Position numbers and translations under genes: made by a program
Shown: piece after piece, positions 59,695-64,000 of the stretch
Numbering within the stretch: the first letter of the stretch is position 1
Layout: each line of letters opens with the position of its first letter
NCBI RefSeq assembly: GCF_002015035.1
Contig: NZ_MUXY01000001.1
Location: forward strand, 757,723-821,722
Source of the DNA: Haemophilus parahaemolyticus
GTDB taxonomy: Bacteria; Pseudomonadota; Gammaproteobacteria; Enterobacterales; Pasteurellaceae
Reading direction: 5' to 3'
DNA: 64,000 nt
The notes under the pieces: model-generated
The model's database searches: none
What the model saw: only the letters and a program-made list of their open reading frames with translations
Told to the model about the DNA's origin: nothing

Positions 59695-60885
59695 TTATAT
59701 CTGTAATACAATTTGTTTTGCTAATTCTCTCGCCAGTTTATCGATATATAAAACATCATCAATTTCTTGAATATCAATTGGTGCCATATTTTCAACAACA
59801 CTTTGATTCACATTTACAATATCCGTAAAACGGATCTGCTCATTTAAAAATGCATCAACAGCAATTTCATTTGCAGCATTCATTGCGGTAGTTGCATATT
59901 GCCCAGCAGAGAAAGCATCAATCGCTAATTTAAGATTTGGATAACGTTCAAAATCAGGCTCAATAAAGGTTAATTCTTTAAGTTTAAAAAAATCAAGTGG
60001 TGGTACACCCGCATTGATGCGATCAGGGTACGCCATACTGTGTGCAATTGGCGTGCACATATCAGGATTTCCCATTTGAGCAATTACCGAACCATCAATA
60101 TAACGAACCATCGAATGGATTATGGATTGCGGATGAATAATAATTTCCATCTCTTCTGCGGTTGCATTAAACAACCAACGTGCTTCAATATATTCCAAGC
60201 CTTTGTTCATCATTGTTGCACTATCCACTGAGATTTTTTTACCCATCGACCAGTTTGGATGATCTACTGCTTGAGCAGGCGTAATCGCATCAAATTCATT
60301 TAATGGTTTAGTACGGAACGGGCCGCCTGAACCTGTTAAGATAATTTTGCTCACACCAAGCTCTGCAAGCGGGCAAAAACCGATCTTATTTTGCGCTTCC
60401 ACAGGCAAAGATTGGAAAATCGCATTATGTTCGCTATCAACAGGCAAGAGTTTTGCACCTGACTTTTTCGCTTCATCAATAAAAATCTGCCCGCAAGTGA
60501 CCAGCGCTTCTTTATTTGCAAGTAATACTCGTTTCCCCGCTTTAACAGCAGAAAGTGTAGGCAAAAGTCCCGCAGCCCCAACAATTGCAGCCATTACCAT
60601 ATCTACTTCAGGGTGAGAGGCAAGTTCACAAATTGCTTTTTGCCCGGCTAATACTTCCGTTTTGATGTTAAGTGTTATGAGGTGGGCTTTGAGCTGTGCG
60701 GCTGCATCTTCATTATCTAATGCCGCAAATTGAGGTTGGAATAATACGCATTGTGCTGCCATTAACTCCACATTTTTTCCGCCTACTAAAGCAAAAATTT
60801 GATAATCAGACGGATTATTTTGAATGACCGAAAGGGTGCTTTTGCCAATGGACCCTGTCGATCCTAGAATAACGATTTTTTTCAT
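59695..60885 (-). CDS. dxr: 1-deoxy-D-xylulose-5-phosphate reductoisomerase
   Basis: Converts DXP to MEP in the non-mevalonate isoprenoid pathway. The NADPH-binding loop [10 protein letters not shown] is at residues 8-17. The metal and substrate site is around [13 protein letters not shown] and the flexible loop with [17 protein letters not shown]; 396 residues against 398 in E. coli. Last gene of the run prmC-sirB1-kdsA-lipoprotein-dxr. Confidence 0.97.
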   Translation of the reverse strand: MKKIVILGSTGSIGKSTLSVIQNNPSDYQIFALVGGKNVELMAAQCVLFQPQFAALDNEDAAAQLKAHLITLNIKTEVLAGQKAICELASHPEVDMVMAAIVGAAGLLPTLSAVKAGKRVLLANKEALVTCGQIFIDEAKKSGAKLLPVDSEHNAIFQSLPVEAQNKIGFCPLAELGVSKIILTGSGGPFRTKPLNEFDAITPAQAVDHPNWSMGKKISVDSATMMNKGLEYIEARWLFNATAEEMEIIIHPQSIIHSMVRYIDGSVIAQMGNPDMCTPIAHSMAYPDRINAGVPPLDFFKLKELTFIEPDFERYPNLKLAIDAFSAGQYATTAMNAANEIAVDAFLNEQIRFTDIVNVNQSVVENMAPIDIQEIDDVLYIDKLARELAKQIVLQI

Positions 60886-60932
60886 AGTAAGTTACCTTCA
60901 AGAAAAGACAGGGCATTTTAGCACAGATAAGA

Positions 60933-61193
60933 TTAGTAATACCAATGACCATAATGTACCGCAGGGTAAATCGCAGGAACAGCAGGATAATAATTTACTT
61001 CTCTTTTACGTGTATCACTTTGATTCAGAGCTTCTTGCTGTACAGGGTGGTTTTTATCAACAGTATTTTTAGTATTAATACGTTGTTGATATGCTTGAAC
61101 AGCTTGCGCATCCATTGGCACAGAGCTTTGTTGTTGAGGTAATGAACAAGCAGAAAGTGCCAAAATAGTACCAAATAACATTATTTTTTTCAT
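60933..61193 (-). CDS. Small lipoprotein
   Basis: An 86-residue product with signal peptide MKKIMLFGTILALSAC and lipobox LSAC (C16). The mature part is Gln/Tyr-rich (QQQSSVPMDAQAVQAYQ) and ends in aromatic residues (YPAVHYGHWYY). No family was recognised. The residue after Cys is Ser, compatible with the outer membrane. Lies in a tight same-strand run between kdsA and dxr. The ribosome binding site AAAGGAA precedes ATG 61193. Confidence 0.8.
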   Translation of the reverse strand: MKKIMLFGTILALSACSLPQQQSSVPMDAQAVQAYQQRINTKNTVDKNHPVQQEALNQSDTRKREVNYYPAVPAIYPAVHYGHWYY

Positions 61194-61223
61194 TTTATAT
61201 TCCTTTGGTAGATACTTATTAAA

Positions 61224-62081
<858 letters not shown>

Positions 62082-62111
62082 TTAGTCCTTACGGTAATAA
62101 AATAGGGAAAA

Positions 62112-62981
62112 CTAGTGTAAAACTATCTCTTTGCCTTTTTGCTCAAGCTGCTTAATATCCATCTTTATCATCACCGCAGAAGGATCATCAGGGCATTGGT
62201 CAACGAAATAGCTTAAATCTTCATAAGCAGCTTGGAAGCATTCCATCGTGGCAAAAATCATCCCGCGATCGCGAATTTCATACGGATCATCAGGCGAGAA
62301 AATGAGACGGAAGCTTATCATTTCTAGCACTTCTTGGAATTTTTTTTCTTTGGTTAATGCCATTTTAAAGAGCGTTTCGACCCGTTCTAATAGTTCAAAC
62401 GGCTTAGCTCGACGAATTAAAACAGGTGTAACCAACACACCAACCATTGGTGGTTCGCCATCTAGCCATTTTTCTAAATCTTCAATGCTTAAAAACTTAC
62501 CATCTGCAGGATTAATAAAAAGCGTTTCTTGGCGACCATCATAGTGAGTAATTTCCGCACGCAAAATGATTTGTGTAGGGAAATTCACCGCAAACAGCGG
62601 AATGCCACATTTCGCCGCTAAATAGAGCAAAATTGCCGCAAAAGAGACGGGCATTCCTTGCTTAGTTTGCAAAACTTTATGCAGCACCAAATTATCGCTG
62701 TTGAAATAGTCGGTGTAGCGATAAGAAAATTTCATTTGGCAATAAATCACATCTAGCAATTGATGCAATCTATCAAGCTCATTTTCGGCAGTAATGAGTG
62801 GTCTCACCTTGCGTACCAAAGCCGAAGTACGTGCACTACGTTGGCGAGGTGTTACGCTTTCATCCACAATTCCACCAATTCGCTCCATCTCTTCATACAA
62901 AAACGTCTGCAATTTTTCATCACTTATAGTGGTTTTCGGCGACTCCAGTTCTTGCAAAATTTCGTTAATAATATCGTCCAT
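62112..62981 (-). CDS. sirB1: SirB1-family protein (transglutaminase-like with TPR)
   Basis: A 289-residue protein of the SirB1 family: an N-terminal transglutaminase-like region (CQMKFSYRYTDYFNSDNLVLHKVL; QGMPVSFAAILLYLAAKCGIPLFAVNFP) and a C-terminal TPR-like part (ECFQAAYEDLSYFVDQCPDDP). Its biochemical role is not established. The prmC-sirB1-kdsA gene order is conserved in many gamma-proteobacteria. Confidence 0.9.
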   Translation of the reverse strand: MDDIINEILQELESPKTTISDEKLQTFLYEEMERIGGIVDESVTPRQRSARTSALVRKVRPLITAENELDRLHQLLDVIYCQMKFSYRYTDYFNSDNLVLHKVLQTKQGMPVSFAAILLYLAAKCGIPLFAVNFPTQIILRAEITHYDGRQETLFINPADGKFLSIEDLEKWLDGEPPMVGVLVTPVLIRRAKPFELLERVETLFKMALTKEKKFQEVLEMISFRLIFSPDDPYEIRDRGMIFATMECFQAAYEDLSYFVDQCPDDPSAVMIKMDIKQLEQKGKEIVLH

Positions 62982-63019
62982 TTTGTCCTTCTTTTTTATT
63001 CTTTTTTACTTTTCTAGCT

Positions 63020-63898
63020 TTATTTCTCAGCCTTAGTAATACGATCTAAATTGGCATAATCTTGGAAAGTTTCAACTGCTTGCCAATGATTTTGGCGGAA
63101 AATATGTTGCACATCGTGCGCTTGTTGCCAACCATGTTCTAAAAATAACGCCCCATTCGGCTTCAAATAAAGCGGTGCATTTTCGATAATCTTTTGCAAA
63201 TCGCTCAAACCATGATTATCTGCCACTAATGCGGTTAAAGGCTCAAACCGCACATCGCCAATCTGCAAATTTTCATCTTCCGCATCAATATAAGGCGGGT
63301 TACTTACAATCAAATCGAACTGCAGATTTCCTAATGTTGAAAACCAATCGCTTTGCTGAAAACGAGCATTTTCAATCTGCAACGTTTGGCGATTACTTTC
63401 CGCAAGTACTATCACTTCGGGCTTAAAATCGACACCTAATACTTGCACTTTCTGCTTTAATTCAGAAGCTAGTGCCAGTGCAATTGCTCCCGTCCCTGTC
63501 CCTAAATCTAAAATTTGCAAACTTTCTTGATTTTCCAACCGCTTGTTTGCCCAATCTAATGCGACTTCAACCAATCGTTCTGTATCTGGGCGGGGAATCA
63601 AAGTATCAGACGAAACTTTTAATGGCAACGACCAAAACTCTTTTTCACCTAAAATATACGCCATTGGCTCTCCTTTTGTGCGACGTTCCAACATCTGATT
63701 TAGCTGATTTTGCTCTGCTTCATTCAGCTCTGTTTCTCCAAATGCAAAAATCGCAGAGCGCGAGCGTTTTGTCACCGCTTGTAATAGCAAGTTCACATCT
63801 AATTTCGCATTCAGATAAGGATCTTGGCTTAATTTTTCGGTTAATAATTGGTTGGCATAAGTTAGCCAGTCGGAATAAGTCATATTAGATTTAGTCAA
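63020..63898 (-). CDS. prmC: Release factor N5-glutamine methyltransferase
   Basis: Methylates the GGQ glutamine of release factors RF1 and RF2, which improves termination. The AdoMet motif is DLGTGTGAIALALA and the catalytic NPPY is VSNPPYIDAEDENL; PrmC is told from PrmB by GTGTG and by the helical N-terminal domain (LLLQAVTKRSRSAIFAFGE). 292 residues against 277 in E. coli. First gene of the prmC-sirB1-kdsA run in this window; the expected upstream neighbour prfA is not visible before the window ends. Confidence 0.95.
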   Translation of the reverse strand: MTKSNMTYSDWLTYANQLLTEKLSQDPYLNAKLDVNLLLQAVTKRSRSAIFAFGETELNEAEQNQLNQMLERRTKGEPMAYILGEKEFWSLPLKVSSDTLIPRPDTERLVEVALDWANKRLENQESLQILDLGTGTGAIALALASELKQKVQVLGVDFKPEVIVLAESNRQTLQIENARFQQSDWFSTLGNLQFDLIVSNPPYIDAEDENLQIGDVRFEPLTALVADNHGLSDLQKIIENAPLYLKPNGALFLEHGWQQAHDVQHIFRQNHWQAVETFQDYANLDRITKAEK

Positions 63899-63940
63899 TA
63901 AAGAATAATGCTAGGATAGCACACTCACGCCCAAATAAAA

Positions 63941-63961
63941 AACCTAGCATGGGGCTAGGTT
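63941..63961 (-). terminator. Terminator at the right edge
   Basis: AACCTAGC and GCTAGGTT form an 8-bp stem; on the minus strand TTTTTTATT follows. It probably ends a minus-strand gene lying beyond 64000. Confidence 0.7.
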
Positions 63962-64000
63962 TGTGTGATTGGTAAAATTGATTTGTAGATACTGTCTCCC

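Noticed and set aside
63955..64000. A possible C-terminal end of a minus-strand gene (reads GDSIYKSILPITQT then stop)
   Set aside because: Only 14 codons are inside the window, the frame is one of two open ones, and the product is not recognised. Not enough to annotate.

Overview
The window is about 64 kb of a chromosome of a Pasteurellaceae bacterium (gamma-proteobacteria). It has moderately low GC and housekeeping genes that read like Haemophilus/Actinobacillus orthologues. Uptake-signal-like words of the ACAAGCGGT (Actinobacillus pleuropneumoniae-clade) type are scattered throughout, often as inverted pairs at gene ends. The species cannot be fixed from the sequence alone.

Layout. 1-6.5 kb: leuS (cut by the window edge), sbcB, a ClC chloride transporter, asnS. 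6.5-7.9 kb: a decayed accessory patch, with a degenerate IS150-type element next to the start of a P4-type integrase, beside tRNA-Val(GAC). 8-12.8 kb: the lactate-use genes lutC, lutB, lutA and lldP. 13-26.2 kb: a MetE-C-like methyltransferase, hemW, bcp, gmhB, prmB, smrB, modB and modA (no modC nearby), an ABC-2 exporter pair, dnaX with a clear frameshift signal, apt, tusE, yccA and pgsA. 26.3-33.7 kb: a type I restriction-modification locus (hsdM, hsdS, an FRG-domain gene, hsdR). 33.8-64 kb: serC, ppx/gppA, tmaR, mfd, tRNA-Leu and tRNA-Gly, yheS, yajG, rnhA, argG, a GT9 glycosyltransferase, a PBP7-like peptidase, groES-groEL, queF, deoC, yidE, gss, a small membrane protein, purT, purB, dxr, a small lipoprotein, kdsA, sirB1 and prmC.

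The most interesting region is the type I locus. The 5' end of hsdM carries seven perfect tandem copies of a 7-base unit (GATTGAC on the + strand), starting at the only plausible ATG. With seven copies that ATG is out of frame with the methyltransferase and reaches a stop after 21 codons. Five or eight copies would restore a protein of about 550-570 residues. This looks like a slipped-strand ON/OFF switch for DNA methylation, captured in the OFF state. The same transcription unit carries an FRG-domain protein coupled to hsdS, and a 181-bp MITE-like inverted repeat separates that gene from hsdR.

Other points: the dnaX A10 slippery run with a stop two codons later in the -1 frame; PurR-type operators at purT and, unexpectedly, argG; interleaved inverted repeats with pseudoknot topology upstream of gss; and the tRNA-Val integration scar. 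Most of the rest is conserved core genome.
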